Part shown: positions 32,727 through 44,499 of the stretch, piece after piece
How positions within the stretch are numbered: position 1 is the first letter of the stretch
How the letters are laid out: every line of letters starts with the position of its first letter
Assembly (NCBI RefSeq): GCF_963678635.1
Contig: NC_087069.1
Location: 53,702,635 to 53,766,634, forward strand
Direction of reading: 5' to 3'
DNA: 64,000 bases
Origin: Symsagittifera roscoffensis
Lineage: Eukaryota > Xenacoelomorpha > Acoela > Convolutidae
Program-made: the position numbers and the translations under genes
The notes under the pieces: generated by a model
What the model was told of the DNA's origin: nothing
Database searches by the model: none
Seen by the model: the letters and a program-made list of their open reading frames with translations, nothing else

Positions 32727-33959
32727 TCAAGACATACTTATAACAATTGTTGAAGAATAAAAACTTCTAATGCTCAATTATGAGGTAATTGGGAAGTTTA
32801 AACATAGATACTTGATTTAAAACCCTTGGTACGGGTGTTTTAATAATTAATTAAATTCAATAATTATTCCGAGTTATTTTTATCTTTTTTATCGCTTGAT
32901 CACGTTTTTATGTTAACTATCCTCTATTGGCGCATTTTCCTTCAATCAAAAACTGTTGATAGTTTCACTAAAATTGTCCATTAATTACCTTCTTCATCTA
33001 TTTATTAATGTCCATTTTTGTTTTAGCATGACTGTTTTCGTGTTTTGTTTTCATCATTTATAGGGACATCTACCGAGTTTTACCTCAAAAGTTTTGCTCC
33101 CCAGAGTTTTTTGTTTTTAACCGCGCGTATTTTTTGAAAAAAAATCTACAATAACTAAAATGGGACAATATATAAGATGTCAAAAACAACCTGTGTCATT
33201 AATAGAAGTTTGTGCCAAATGAAATAAATTAATCTACTTCTGCGAGTGACATTGTCAAGATTCTAATTAATTTTGGTTACAAAAAAAACAAATTTGCATC
33301 CAATCTAAAGCTAAGGTACTGTGCTGAATTTCGAATTTCAATTATTCCGTTTTCAAAATTTGTTTACTTCATTAATCGTTTATCTCGGATAAAAATAGCA
33401 AAATGACTTTGATCAATGTCTCGTGAATGAGACTTCAAAACCAGCAAAAGCAAGTCCTTATCCAAAAAAAAAAAAAAAGATATCATCCGAAAATTGAACA
33501 TTTTGAACAGATTCCCATTTTACATCAAAAACCGTTACCATCTATTACGAAAATAATTGCACCGAGCAATGTACCCCATGATATCAATTAGCTGAGAAAG
33601 ACTTTGTATCACCAATTTTTACGCAGCAATTTCGGTCTGATAAAAACGAAAGTAACTCGCAAGATTATGAACAAAAGTGTTTTGACAATTGCTGGTGTCA
33701 ACCTAAGCCAATTGTGTACACCCATCAATTACCTGTGGCTACTTGCCCTTTCTACCTTACGGTAATTGTTTTCCTTTTTCTGAGTGCAATAACCAATACG
33801 CCAAGTTATCTCTTCGAAGATTAACTGCAGGTTCAGAATCCAATTGAAATTAGTTTGCATGCTCTGCCAAAAATTTCATTGTGCAGCCCGTTCTATGATA
33901 AGTAAAACTCCTCTACATCAATTTAACCTATATCGCGCTCTTTCGCAGAGTTTTCTTCG
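32727..33959. other. AT-rich interval, no gene seen
   Basis: No coding or RNA signal found. There are poly-A runs (33460-33480) and scattered short shadows only. Confidence 0.35.
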
Positions 33960-34032
33960 CTTTTCAGACAAACAAAACAAACGCCCACAAGTTGTGATCG
34001 AGCCATATCGATGTTGGGCACTAATTCAGTGC
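33960..34032. repeat. Stray fragment of the 208-bp caspase-tail repeat
   Basis: TTTTCAGACAAACAAAACAAACGCCCACAA...CATATCGATGTTGGGCACTAAT matches the CGACAGACGAAACAAAAACACCCACAA...AATCGATGTTGGGCACTAAAT block of the 36.6-37.7 kb array. Confidence 0.6.
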
Positions 34033-34079
34033 CGGCTTCAAAACGGGACTGCTACTTTAAGTTTTTTCTTTTCGGTTTT

Positions 34080-35706
34080 CATAACCATAAAAAAAATGTG
34101 AACCACGGTCTCTTCTTTGCCCTCGACTTCTCTTTTTGAAACTGATTATTTTTCTGGAGAGGAAGAAAACGGTTTTCTTCACTGGGCATATCTTGAGTCT
34201 GCTCCGCCGTAAAATCAGACGAGTCAACATTGTATGTTTCGTTCCTCCTTGTTGTTTGATCCACTGTTTCTCCTGTTAAATTCTCCAATATCTTTGGTGC
34301 AAATCATAGAAATTTCCCACCACTTCCCGTTTGATTTGCTACGCACCGGCTGGAGATCGGGTTCAAAAGTTGGCTGGAGGTCTGGGAGCCACTTGTTCTT
34401 TATACTTCGTAGCGTAGATGTTTCATATTTCACACGAAAATGCTAGTCTCGGTGCCTCCACGGTTCTGAGAAATAGATCATTTCAAGGACCAAGATATAA
34501 AAATCAATATTTGCGGAAACATCGCGGATTATTTGTCTTTCTGGCACCCTTCAAACCAAATCGGGCTGCTATTCAGTTGAGTTCTGCTTAGAATTGTTCT
34601 AATTATGTAACGTTACACTTTTCACTTTTTCCAACTCCACTTTCACATTTCATTATTCTCCATGAATGCTAGTTTCGAAATTTTCGCATGTAAAATCAAA
34701 TGCATGTTTCGCTTTTTCCCATCTGTCCTTTATGCCAAGAAGAGATGAGGCACCAAACATTTTCGTACCGCGAAGTAGCATATGATATGAACGACCTTTG
34801 CGCTACTGGCTTGTTTTTCTTCATACTCTTGTACACATTTTTCAACTGTCAGTTTGTTTCTCAGCTCTCTGGCTGCTCTCTGGCTGCTGTGATTTAGTTC
34901 TCGGTGGGAATTCTTTCAACACATCTTTTGGATCTTCCATTAGCAGGTCCGGATTGGAATTTTTATTAACTATCACCGCCATCAAAAGTTTTTCAGACAA
35001 AATACTGAATTGCTTTGGTTGGTCTGAGTCAGCTTTTGTCCAAAAAACTAGACGTCTTTTGTCTGTCCGGTTCTCATACATAAAGAACCCTGCTGGCTGC
35101 GCCAAGTGATTCTCTAAGAAATTGAATAGTGTAAAAAGAACAAATTTGTGCTATATATCTAATATTTCATTCATAATTTCAGAACACCCTCTGTTCACTT
35201 AGATTTAAGCAACTGAGTCTTGATCTAGCCAATCGGTTCTCTGAGCACTGTATTGCAAAATGAGCCATCAGATTCTTATGTCCTTGGCATGTGACGATAA
35301 TACACTATTTAATCATAAATGCAAACGTCATCAAGGCTTCTGCCTGTGCAAAACCACACCAGAAAAGTAAGGATTCGATAGCGGATATTGGTTTTGCGAC
35401 GGTTTCTATCATTCGTGTCCCAGGCAAATATCCAGTCTCACCTCTCTGTGTCTCTCTATTTATCTGTCTCGCTTTCTATCTTGGCCTGGTTTTGATTGGG
35501 TTATTACTTATTTTTGCAGTTTTCGCATTAGGTTTATTTGCACTAGAGTTATCGATATCGACATTATTCCAGTGTTTTGCAATTTTAATCCAATGAAATC
35601 GCTGTTTCGAGCATTCCCATAAAACTTGCAAATATTCCTGATTCCCTGACTCATCTGCCTCAATTCTAATAAAAGTTTTCTTCTCTGACCGAACTTGCTG
35701 GCTGAT
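34080..35706 (-). CDS. Candidate multi-exon gene of unknown function
   Basis: Two exons are plausible. One (about 35513-35706) follows a strong acceptor TTTTTTTCTTGTATCAG and ends at AAAATAA|GTAATAAC; it reads FIRIEADESGNQEYLQVLWE and onwards, acidic and aromatic. The next (about 34842-35117, after TTTCTTAGAG) reads GFFMYENRTDKRRLVFWTKA and continues with a charged C part. A third protein-like stretch at 34080-34440 holds an imperfect duplicated heptad (D-L-Q-P-T-F-E-P-D-L-Q-P-V). A 12-bp tandem duplication (CAGCCAGAGAGC) lies at the end of the second exon. I recognise no domain and cannot place start or stop. It could be an old gene or a relic. Confidence 0.25.
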
Positions 35707-35709
35707 ACA

Positions 35710-36595
35710 AGAAAAAAAGATGGCAAAACACAAGATATTTGAATTACAGTCACAGTAAATTGAATCACATCACCAAATGCACTTAAAACAGACTCTGTCT
35801 AATAGACTGTAAGAACCGATGATTGGTAGACAGGTAGCTCCAACATCGAGGTTTGACCAGGTTTCGATTTTAAAAAATCTCGTTAGCAAAGTTACACTAA
35901 ATTACCGAACAACTGTTGCATCACAGTGAACCCCTTCTTTTTTTTTCGTGAAACTTGGCTTGGCATACTCTGCTTATCAAAAAATGTCTTTCTGCAAAAA
36001 CGAAAGTTGTTTTTAATTTAAACAATTACTCTTGCCATACTTTTGAGTTTTCGAGAAATATCACATTGAAACAGGTCTAATGAATTTTGCGGCGGTTCGA
36101 TTGCTTCGGCCTTCATTTGTTTTCTCAGATTGTTTTTAAGCTAGGTGGAAAATGCGCCATACTTAATGGCTCGGGTAAAAACAATCTCAACCAACACAAG
36201 ACAATCAAAACCTTTTGGGGGATATTTAGTTTAAAATTCAGGGTAACACATTTTCAAATAACAGCTCATGCAAAAACAATTTTACAACTGAAATAAACCG
36301 TTTCATCATATTTAATCATTTTTACAACTGGGTCAACCGTTATATATAAGTAAAAAGTTTTGTACATCTCAAGAGATTCATTATTAGCTTTAATTTTTTA
36401 AACTTTATAATTTATATAACACGATAACGTTTCAAAATGCTCTTATAGAGGATAGAAAACTGAAAATTTGAGCTTAAATTGATCGAAATTGGTAAAAATG
36501 ATTTGAAAAAATTTAGTAGAAGTAAAGGTGAAGCGTTAGAGAAAAATAAAGATAGTTTATAAGTTGATGAGCATATGTAAAGCGTGATAGTTGAA
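35710..36595. other. AT-rich interval, no gene seen
   Basis: Only short shadow frames; no repeat structure stands out until the 208-bp array begins. Confidence 0.35.
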
Positions 36596-36599
36596 ATGA

Positions 36600-37690
36600 T
36601 CAGTAGTAGCGTTAGCTGGTTGTACTCAATGACGGAAAAAAGAAAAGTTTGGTTAGCAATTTTCCTTTTTTTCTTCGACAGACGAAACCAAAACACCCAC
36701 AAAAAACTGTCGGTCCAAATCGATGTTGGGCACTAAATAGGATAAAGACTAGGCAAAAGAGAACATAGCTATTAACTTGGTGAAAATAAAAGTGATATGG
36801 ATAAAATTTTACCAGCAGTTTTCCTTTTTTCTTCGACAGACGAAACAAAAACACCCACAAAAACCTGTCAGTCCAAATCGATGTTGGGCACTAAATATGA
36901 GAAAAGATTAAGCGTAAGTGAACACAGCTTATAACTCGGTGAAAATAAATTTGATATGGATAACATTAGTTACAGCGTTAGTTGGTTGTACTCATTGGCG
37001 GAAAAAAACGAAGAATTTGATTGGCAGTTTTCCTTTTTTCTTCGACAGACGAAACAAAAACACCCACAAAAACCTGTCAGTCCAAATCAATGTTGGGCAC
37101 TAAATATGAGAAAAGATTAGGCGTAAGTGAACACAGCTTATAACTTGGTGAAAATAAAAGTGATATGGATTACATTAGTTATAGCGTTAGTTGGTTGTAC
37201 TCAATGGCGGATTAAAATGAAGAACTTGGTTAGCAGTTATCCTTTTTTCTCAGACAGACGAAACAAAAACACCCACAAAAACTTTTCAGTCCAAATCGAT
37301 ATTGGGCTTTAATTATGAAAAATGATTAGGCGTAAGAGAACATAGCTTATAACATGGTAAAAAATAAAAGTGATATAGGCCACATTAAATATAGTTTTAG
37401 TTGGTTGTACTCAATGGCGGAAGAAAAAGAAGAATTTGGTTAGAGGTTTCCTTTTTTCTTCAACAGACGAAACAAAAAGACCCACAAAAACCTGTCAGTC
37501 CAAATCGATATTGGGCTTTAATTATGAAAAATGATTAGGCGTAAGATCTTGAGTACTAAATAGGAGAAAAGAATAGGCGTAAGAGAACAAAGCTTGGTGA
37601 AAATAAAAGTGATACGGATAAAAATTGTTATTACGTTAGTTGGTTTTACTCAATGGCGGAAAAAAGAAGAATTTAGTTAGGAATGTTTTA
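36600..37690. repeat. 208-bp tandem array derived from the caspase 3' end
   Basis: About five units with landmarks GTTGGTTGTACTCAATGGCGG, TTCGACAGACGAAACAAAAA, CACCCACAAAAACCTGTCAG and CGATGTTGGGCACTAAATATG at spacings of 163-209 bp, closest to 208 in the central units. The rightmost unit (to about 37690) contains the last codons of the caspase, so on the minus strand every unit carries a copy of L-T-K-F-F-F-F-P-P-L-S and the following flank. The central units are most alike, suggesting ongoing homogenisation. The plus-strand frames of 61 codons are shadows. Confidence 0.85.
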
Positions 37691-40609
37691 TAGTAAGGGT
37701 TTTGTTTCACTATTTTTTCATCCCCATGCCCAGTTCTGTCATCAGTGCAGGGTACATTGATTGAACCAACATCATGTATTGTCGCTGTCATTATCTGAGA
37801 CAGATCGAGATCTCTTCCGTGTGCCTTCACTCTTTTGATGAAATTCTGTATGAACAGCGAGCCTTTCTCCGGCATGCTTGTGTTACTCTGCGGAGTTTCT
37901 GCTCTTGCCACTGTTCCACGTTTGCAATCATTGTTTCGACCGAATCGTAAAAAACTGGGCATTTTTTGAGCATCCTGACCCAGAATTTAAATAATCTACC
38001 ATTGCGACGGAAGTGCAGGCTTTATAGGTTTCGACTGTTCAGCCAGAAAAAAAACATGTCGACTAATTTCTCCCTGGGAGCTGTTTTGATCGCAAATTAT
38101 TCCAATCACAAATTGACCCAATTCAGCCGAAAAAAAATTATTTGAATTTGATAACCCAAAATTTTTTGATAGAAAATTGTGCCATTTTTTTATTAAACAA
38201 TTTTGGGTTAACACATTCAAATTAATTTTTTTGGCTGAAGTTGGTCGATTCGGAAATATTTTTTTGATCAAACCAGCTCCGGTAGAAACCAGTCGAAATG
38301 GTTTTTTTTAGCTGAACATAGTGGAACCTATAAAGCCTGCAATTCCGTCGCATTAGTAGTTTCATCTTCAATTGTGTCCCACCGTGAAAAGTTATTTTTA
38401 TTGAAATCTATAGAATAGTTTTTTTTCATTATGAGGCAAAACTGTGAACTGGATATTCGCATTTGGTATGTGTAGGTCATTGAAAGCCAGAGACAAGTAA
38501 TTAAATGTGTTCTAATATGTAGGTGAGTTCAACTAACAAAAATGCAATTCTGTAGATTCCCGCACAAATGCTTGTATTCAATTTTACTTTAAAGTATTTA
38601 AATATGTCACGAAAACCGCAACAAGCGATTTCAGGTATTTAACCCGGATTCCGCAAATGAAAGCAGATTCCGCAAATGTAACTGGATTCCGGAAATAAAT
38701 GCGGACTCAGATAACTTTTTGAGGATTTCGCGTACCATTTGCGATTTACTCTTACAGTGTCTGATTTCACGGCAGCGTAATTTTACACATGAATTTTGTT
38801 TGTGAAATTCACACACCGTTTCGCGTTCACTAAATTTTGTTGCGGATTCTAAAGTTTTGTTTCGGCCTCACTTGTTGCGTAATCCGCCTTCACTTCGCAA
38901 AAAAACGTTTGGTTTCCTATTAATTGACCGTGAAAAGTTGTGAGCGCGAATAAAAAGTTTCCAATGTGGTCGAGCGATAAATTCTCGACCGATAATTTTT
39001 TCAACCAAAAGGAGTTCGACCGACGAATCACTTCCAAATGACAAAAAAACTCTGTTGGTAAAACTTGTTTCACCGAAATCAACGAAATCTATATTTTAAG
39101 CTTTGTGTTCGATTTCATGATTCGGCGAGTTCGAATTCGACTGTAGGGTCAAATTGCCAAAAATTTTCCGGTTGAACTCTGACATGTGTTCGACCGATCG
39201 AAACAAAAATCGCAAACTTGTAAGGGGGGTTGCGCGCCAGCTGAGGTAAGGTGTATCTGATGAGAAAGCCATAAATATATCTGCATATGATCCAACCTTG
39301 TCGCCGTGGCCATCATGTCCAGCATTATCAATAAAAAAGAGACAATTTCATTTAGATCTTCGTTTTATATTTTTGAAACAAACAAAATCATAGCAGATAT
39401 TAGAGAAGCCACATAATCCAAGTGGGAGAGCGTTTAGCAAGCCATCATTCAAAAATGCTGGAAAAGATGCTAAAAATTCTGTCGGCCAGACTATTTTTAT
39501 TTTGAAACAAAGTTTCAAAGTTTTTTCAAGCAATTTCTAACCATAATTTTCCCTAGCCACATCATTTGAGCTAATAATTTGGTCCAGTTTTAGTATTCGA
39601 CTATTGAAAATTACCTGCAACATAAGTTTGACGACGATCCATGCCATAATCCATATCATTTCCTTGGCACGCTTGGAAGAAAAATAGCTTTGGTTTTTCT
39701 TTCCAATGGTTGTTTTGAACAAATAGTTTAATAATGTCGCTGATTTGGATCAATTTATCACCAGTCCGATTTTCATAAGCGCTCAAATCCAAAAAAGTAG
39801 TTATTATTTGTTAATCCAAAGATTTTCAATGATATTGAAAAGCATTTGCATGGAACTAATTTTTCCATTTAAATAATCATCAAGGATTTAGCTTGGAATT
39901 TAATGCAACATTACGAGGTCAAATTGTGCACTGCTCACGATTTATTGTCTATATGTTCCTGGTTTCCAAAGACAAGTCTGTAAGTATGTTAAAATTTTGT
40001 GGAAACGATCAAAGGAAATGAAATAACAAAAGATGATCAAAGGTAGCGTCCTTGCTGCGGAATCAACTTACAATTCAAAAATGCACAGTTTGACCTTGTA
40101 ATGAACGGCCAAAAACTAGCTCAATTTCAAGCCAACTTTTCAAGAATTTCCAGTGGACCGATATTAAATTGATTCCTTATATCAAGCTTTGCTAATTCTC
40201 CAGTTTCTCCTAAGACCTGACCCGCAGCACCATGACTCATAATAAACACCAGAAGACTTTGAAAATCCGGTTTTTCGGAAACTTCTTTTAACTTGTCACC
40301 CATCTCATTGGCTTTCAGATTTGTTGTGTTGCCTTCGTCATGAATTTTGAAATTCATTGATTTTAAAAGAAGTATTAATTCATCGTAATCATGACAAGAC
40401 TCTCTTCTTTCGTTTTCTTGACCTTAAAACAGAGAACCGTTTCCACACTTGAAAAAAAACACCTGAACAATTTTACTATTTAAAATGCTCAAGCTCATTC
40501 CCAAGATGAAAAAACTTTTACCTTTGAATTCGTTGTTTATAACCAAAGCTAGACCAGGCAGTTGTTCGTCCACGTCGTACACAAGTTGCGGTCCCAGCTT
40601 TGATAGTAT
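37636..40609 (-). CDS. Caspase (CASc protease domain), at least five exons
   Basis: A cysteine protease cutting after Asp in apoptosis or related signalling. Exons on the minus strand, joined in frame by GT..AG introns: 40609-40522, 40422-40137, 39781-39615, 39280-39218 and 37898-37636; 867 nt including the stop. Motifs in order: LVYDVDEQLPGLALVINNEF, the R-R-E-S-C-H-D-Y-D-E-L-I-L-L-L start of p20, LLVFIMSHGAAG with catalytic His at 40232-40234, IQISDIIKLF, KPKLFFFQACQG with catalytic Cys at 39667-39669, ADIFMAFSSD...YLSWR of p10 and EKGSLFIQNFIKRV, where G-S-W is usual. It ends with K-Q-N-P-Y-Y. The His-to-Cys spacing is longer than usual, so the 40137 donor is the least certain junction. 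Prodomain exons were not found. The short 39218-39280 exon is flanked by exact phase-1 junctions. No stops interrupt the core, so it may be functional. Confidence 0.85.
37999..38356. mobile_element. Foldback MITE in a caspase intron
   Basis: The left end CCATTGCGACGGAAGTGCAG plus GCTTTATAGGTT is inverted at the right end (CCTATAAAGCCTGCAATTCCGTCGCATTAG), and the interior is also self-complementary (CAGCCGAAAAAAAATTATTTG / TTAATTTTTTTGGCTG; ACCCAAAATT / AATTTTGGGTT). Nearly the whole element can fold into one hairpin. TA lies on both sides (37997-37998 and 38357-38358), as in mariner/Tc1-type insertions. Confidence 0.75.
38620..38880. repeat. GCGGATTCCGC-rich dispersed repeat, copy 3
   Basis: CGGATTCCGCAAATGAAAGC, AGATTCCGCAAATG and CTGGATTCCGG words at 20-25-bp spacing, plus CGCAACAAGCGATTT near 38610, as in copy 1. 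It lies in the large intron between the last two caspase exons. Confidence 0.6.
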
Positions 40610-40674
40610 CTTAAAAACAACAAGACTACTCGTATCAGGGTGAAGCCCTGAAAGTTCCGTCTGCCTTTAAAGGT

Positions 40675-40835
40675 TTTATGGAGCAGAAATCACATTAAAA
40701 ATTAAATGTAAGAAAAAATTTAAAGAAGTTTTCTTTCTAAAATTTGAAATTTTTTCAGAAAATCATCACCCCACACGCCATACAAAGTATAAAAGGATAG
40801 ATTTCGCTCCATGTAACAAATCAATTATGGCAAAT
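40675..40835. repeat. First copy of a 160-bp direct duplication
   Basis: GTTTTATGGAGCAGAAAT, AAATTAAATGTAAGAAAAAA, CATCACCCCACACGCCATA and AAAGGATAGATTTCGCTCCA recur in order at 41090-41242. The two copies are 413 bp apart, upstream of the caspase. Confidence 0.75.
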
Positions 40836-41087
40836 AAGCTTCTTTCAACCAATTTGGAACGATTTTAAGACGGATTAACTCTCCGCTCACGCGTTAATAG
40901 CTCGAAATATATCGCGCGTTAATTGTACCAAATTGGTCAAAATGGCAATCTTTAAACCCCCATAACTTTACGAAAGATGATCACAGGTGAAATGTCTTTT
41001 CAATTTTGAGCTCAGGACAACAATACATTTCGAATGATATAAAAAAAATTCCGTCAAAAAAGGCTTTTTTTTATACCTTGTAATGAA

Positions 41088-41242
41088 GTTTTATGGAGCA
41101 GAAATAACATTAAAAAATTAAATGTAAGAAAAAATATAATGAAATTTTTTTCTAAAATTTGAAGACTTTTATGAAAATCATCGCCCCACACGCCATATAA
41201 AGTATATAAAGATAGATTTCGCTCCATATAACAATTTAATAA
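41088..41242. repeat. Second copy of the 160-bp direct duplication
   Basis: Same landmarks as at 40675 with about 10-15 percent differences by eye, so the duplication is not fresh. The sequence between the copies is not duplicated. Confidence 0.75.
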
Positions 41243-41447
41243 GCTTTAAAAAAAACACTTTTTGGTGTACAGGCAGCCACAGATACCACCAAAATATTCT
41301 TGCTTGCGCTGAATGGCGTTTCAGAGTAAATTAGGTTTTGAACTTTTATAGGATAAATGGAGAAAAATATTTTGCTCTCAGTATCAGCTAGTACAGGTTG
41401 AATTGGTTGGAATCTAATTTTTGTTGATCTGATTTGGTATAAATGTT

Positions 41448-43250
41448 TTAGAGAAACTTCTTACTTTCAGTTCGAGTAATCTGTTGAAAGCTGAAGTTCT
41501 GAAAATGGAAAGTATTCGCTCGGTTTCTACCAAGGGATACATTAATGGTATTCACTGCCGATATAATTGTCGAGCATAAATAACTTTCACGAGCATAAAT
41601 AACTTCAGGTTGACAGCTGCGCTGACCAGCTGTTGCGAGAAATGTTTTCGTGTCTTTTTTTTGATGTCGGTAGTTCCGACTTTTTTGCAAAGTTGATTCA
41701 ATGGAAGAGAGCACATGGACAGGGTCATTTGTCTAACTTATATGTTCGTTTCAAGTATATGCAGCTTGTTATTCTTCGCAGCCTCTTCTGATTGAGTTTA
41801 ACATGAGAGCGTCTGTAGAAAATTCTGAGGGTATTTCGACCGAACAACTGCTTATCATAGGTGAAGAAGTCAACTCCAGCTGGGACATGGAACCAAAGTT
41901 TTGTCGACTTTAGGACCAGTTGTCGTTTAGATAAAAAAACCAGCGGCATTTATCGGAGCAGGATTTTTCACAACAGTTTTCTCCACAATTAATTCTGAGT
42001 GTATAGCTTCTTTACTGTTCAAAATTATTGTTAGGATAAAAGTTTTTGTGCGCAGAATTACTACTGACTTTTGAGATTTTTGATCCATTAGCCAATAGAG
42101 TACAGTCATCATAAAAGAAATGAAAAATTGAGTTGTTCTCGAGGAACGAAGAATCCGACCTATAAGGACTTGTGTTTTGTATCTCAGGTCAGCTCCAATT
42201 GCTTGTCTTACTTTGCATCGTATTTCAATATAAAAATTTTGCAGACCACCAAAACTGTAATGGTCACCGTTGATTTCAATCAAGCATTAGCCCAATATTT
42301 AAAAAGATTGGTCCATTTTTGTAATCAAAGGCATTTTCAAAATTGTCAAAAGAAACTGCTTTTCAAAAAAACCAGAGAGCTTTTGATAGCCTCTTTAGGT
42401 AACATATCTGCAACTTTATCCCGAAGTTCGATAAAAATCTGCTCGACTTCTCGCTGATCTGTTTGTTCTTCGAATGCTTGGTTTTCATTTTCAAAATCTA
42501 TCCGTATTTCTTCTTTTTACTTCATTGATACGTAAATTCTCTCAATTTTCACCACCATATAATTGTTCTTATGCTTTTTTCTTATGATGTTTTTTATTTT
42601 TGTTTAGGAAACTTCACGTTTATTTGCTATATCACTCGGCTTAGATGCTGCTCTCAACAAGACTCCTATGCTCAATTTTCTTGCAGCCGGCTGAATAACC
42701 CGTCCTGCAAACAAAAAGCGATACGGCCAAAACCAGCAGCCAAAGAGCCAACACAACTGCCGCGGTGTCGGTATTGCCCAGAAAAATGAGGTGAAGCTTG
42801 CTCTGCATAAAATTAATCCAATTGTTTTTCGTTCAAAGCGTTGATTTGTGGAGTCAACGCAACTTTGCAAGTTGATGCAAAGGGCACTGGCCTCACCGTT
42901 TATGTGCGCAACTGTCTTTAAGTGATTGTGCAGATGAAATAAATAATTTGAAGTCGTAACTAGTGAAATTTGTTCGTTGACTGCGTTCAACCGTTTTGAT
43001 GCGTCTAGCTAAACGTAACAATGGGATTTTTGCATGTCAAACAGTTTGGCTGTGAAAATGTCAATGTAGACAAAAATTAGACTTATTCCACTGGAAAAGT
43101 TAAATGAGAAGGAGGAATCCCATAGTAAGATATAAAAATAATTGTAATAAAAACTGTTATTGTCACGTTTTGCGGCGTAGTCTAACAGACTGGTGATTTG
43201 GAAAATCGGTAAAGAGATTCTTTTGTTTGAGATCACCCAAATGCTCATAT
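41448..43250 (-). other. Decayed protein-like remnants on the minus strand
   Basis: Several minus-strand frames (42604-42990, 41927-42283, 41725-41949, 41448-41714) have more protein-like composition than other shadows but lie in shifting phases. Near 42700-42770 one phase gives a good membrane span (AAVVLALWLLVLAVSLFVC) preceded by a helical, Asn/His-rich region (NYLFHLHNHLKTVAHINGEA). That is the layout of a type I membrane protein end, for example an envelope-like protein of a retroelement. No diagnostic motif is seen; the intervening DNA may include caspase 5' introns. Confidence 0.2.
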
Positions 43251-44004
43251 TATTAATGATTTCTTGAGGTCTCCAATTGAAAAAAAAAACTTTGCATTCC
43301 AGTTTCGCGTTTATCTCATTGACCAGTTGTTGTATACAAGTGCTTACTTCTGAATTGAAAAAAAAAAATTTCTAGACTTGGAAATTTTATTCCTATTGTC
43401 AGCGTTGAACGCACTGTGTAGTCTTTCGGTAGCTCCATATAAATCAATTCTTGAAGCGTAAACTTTTTAAATTTCGTTGGCAGATTTATTTCTAAGAGAA
43501 GAGCTTTCCAATCGTTGTCTAAACCAATTTTTTTCGCAAAAAGTGCTTAAAATGACCAAATTGCTGTAGTTTTACAGTAGGAATAGCAATTATTACAAAA
43601 ATTTTGTCTGTAAAAATTTGCTTGTTACCTTTTCTAAAGGGCATGTCAGTTTTTGATATGCGCACCAAGTCAATAACACAAAACATTTTGTCGCCCTGCT
43701 ATAGCTAGTTTTTACCAATTTTTTTTCATTAAGAATTTTTTCACAGTATTCATTAAACGATATGAAGCAATTTCAAAGTTTCATAGCTAGAAAATTGTTT
43801 AAGCTCGGCATCAAGCTTGTGTTGAGTAACGAATGATCGGTGTTTGGGTTGACCTTGAAACTAAAATAGTTTACCTTGTTATACGATAAATGTAATTACA
43901 TCAGAGAATCTTTCCAAAAAGTAAATCAATTTTGCCGGATCCTCAAGGGTCTGAAACAGACGTGAACAGTCAATCTTTCGATTAAATATTCTAGTTATTC
44001 TTTA

Positions 44005-44481
44005 TCACAAAGTAGGATTTGGTAATGTGTAACCAACTGTATTGGAAAATATCGATTGCCAAATGGCAGTCTCGTCAAAAATTAGGTTTGAAAAACAAAC
44101 TGATACCAAATTGAAAAAAAAACAGACTCGTGCGAAGAAAACGATTTCCACAGGCAAAAAAAACAGATTTACAAAATTTCCGCAATCTTTTTTCTTCAAA
44201 GAAGACTGTTCGACAACACCAACGTCCGCGAAGTCGCAATCAAAAGTCTTCATTGCGGTTTTGTCAATTTCCATTCTTACTAAACATAGTTTTGTAGACA
44301 TGTCTGAAGAAAGCAACTTCTGCACACGGGTGAGAAACAGATGTACAATTTTTCCACGATCTCTTTCCTTCAAATAAGTACTCTTCGATAGCACCAAAGT
44401 CTGCAAATTCGAATCTTTAATCTCAACTGTGGTTTTGTCTTTCCCAATGCTAACTAGACGTTTTTTTGTAATTTCTATCAA
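44005..44481 (-). CDS. 158-codon frame with an in-frame 59-codon duplication
   Basis: Two 177-bp units (landmarks at 44175 and 44352) encode related segments: G-K-I-V-H-L-F in one, C-G-N-F-V-N-L-F in the other. They are preceded by L-K-E-R-D-R and L-K-K-K-D, and by K-T-T-V-E-I-K-D-S and K-T-A-M-K-T-F-D-C. The unit is a multiple of three and the frame stays open through both. The C-terminal third is hydrophobic and rich in Phe and may be non-coding read-through. No family is recognised; a repeat with a fortuitous frame is possible. Confidence 0.25.
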   Translation of the reverse strand: MIEITKKRLVSIGKDKTTVEIKDSNLQTLVLSKSTYLKERDRGKIVHLFLTRVQKLLSSDMSTKLCLVRMEIDKTAMKTFDCDFADVGVVEQSSLKKKDCGNFVNLFFLPVEIVFFARVCFFFNLVSVCFSNLIFDETAIWQSIFSNTVGYTLPNPTL

Positions 44482-44499
44482 AAAAGAACGTTACAGCTG

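Noticed and set aside
36918-37312. Two similar plus-strand 61-codon frames
   Set aside because: They are the same position of the 208-bp array; the repeat derives from the minus-strand caspase end.
38849-39082. 77-codon minus-strand frame as a caspase exon
   Set aside because: It lies in an intron, overlaps the GCGGATTCC repeat and has no caspase motif; the real last exon is at 37636-37898.
39281-39340. N-A-G-H-D-G-H-G-D-K-V frame as the caspase interdomain linker
   Set aside because: No acceptor gives that frame; the phase-exact acceptor GCAG at 39281-39284 places this stretch in the intron.
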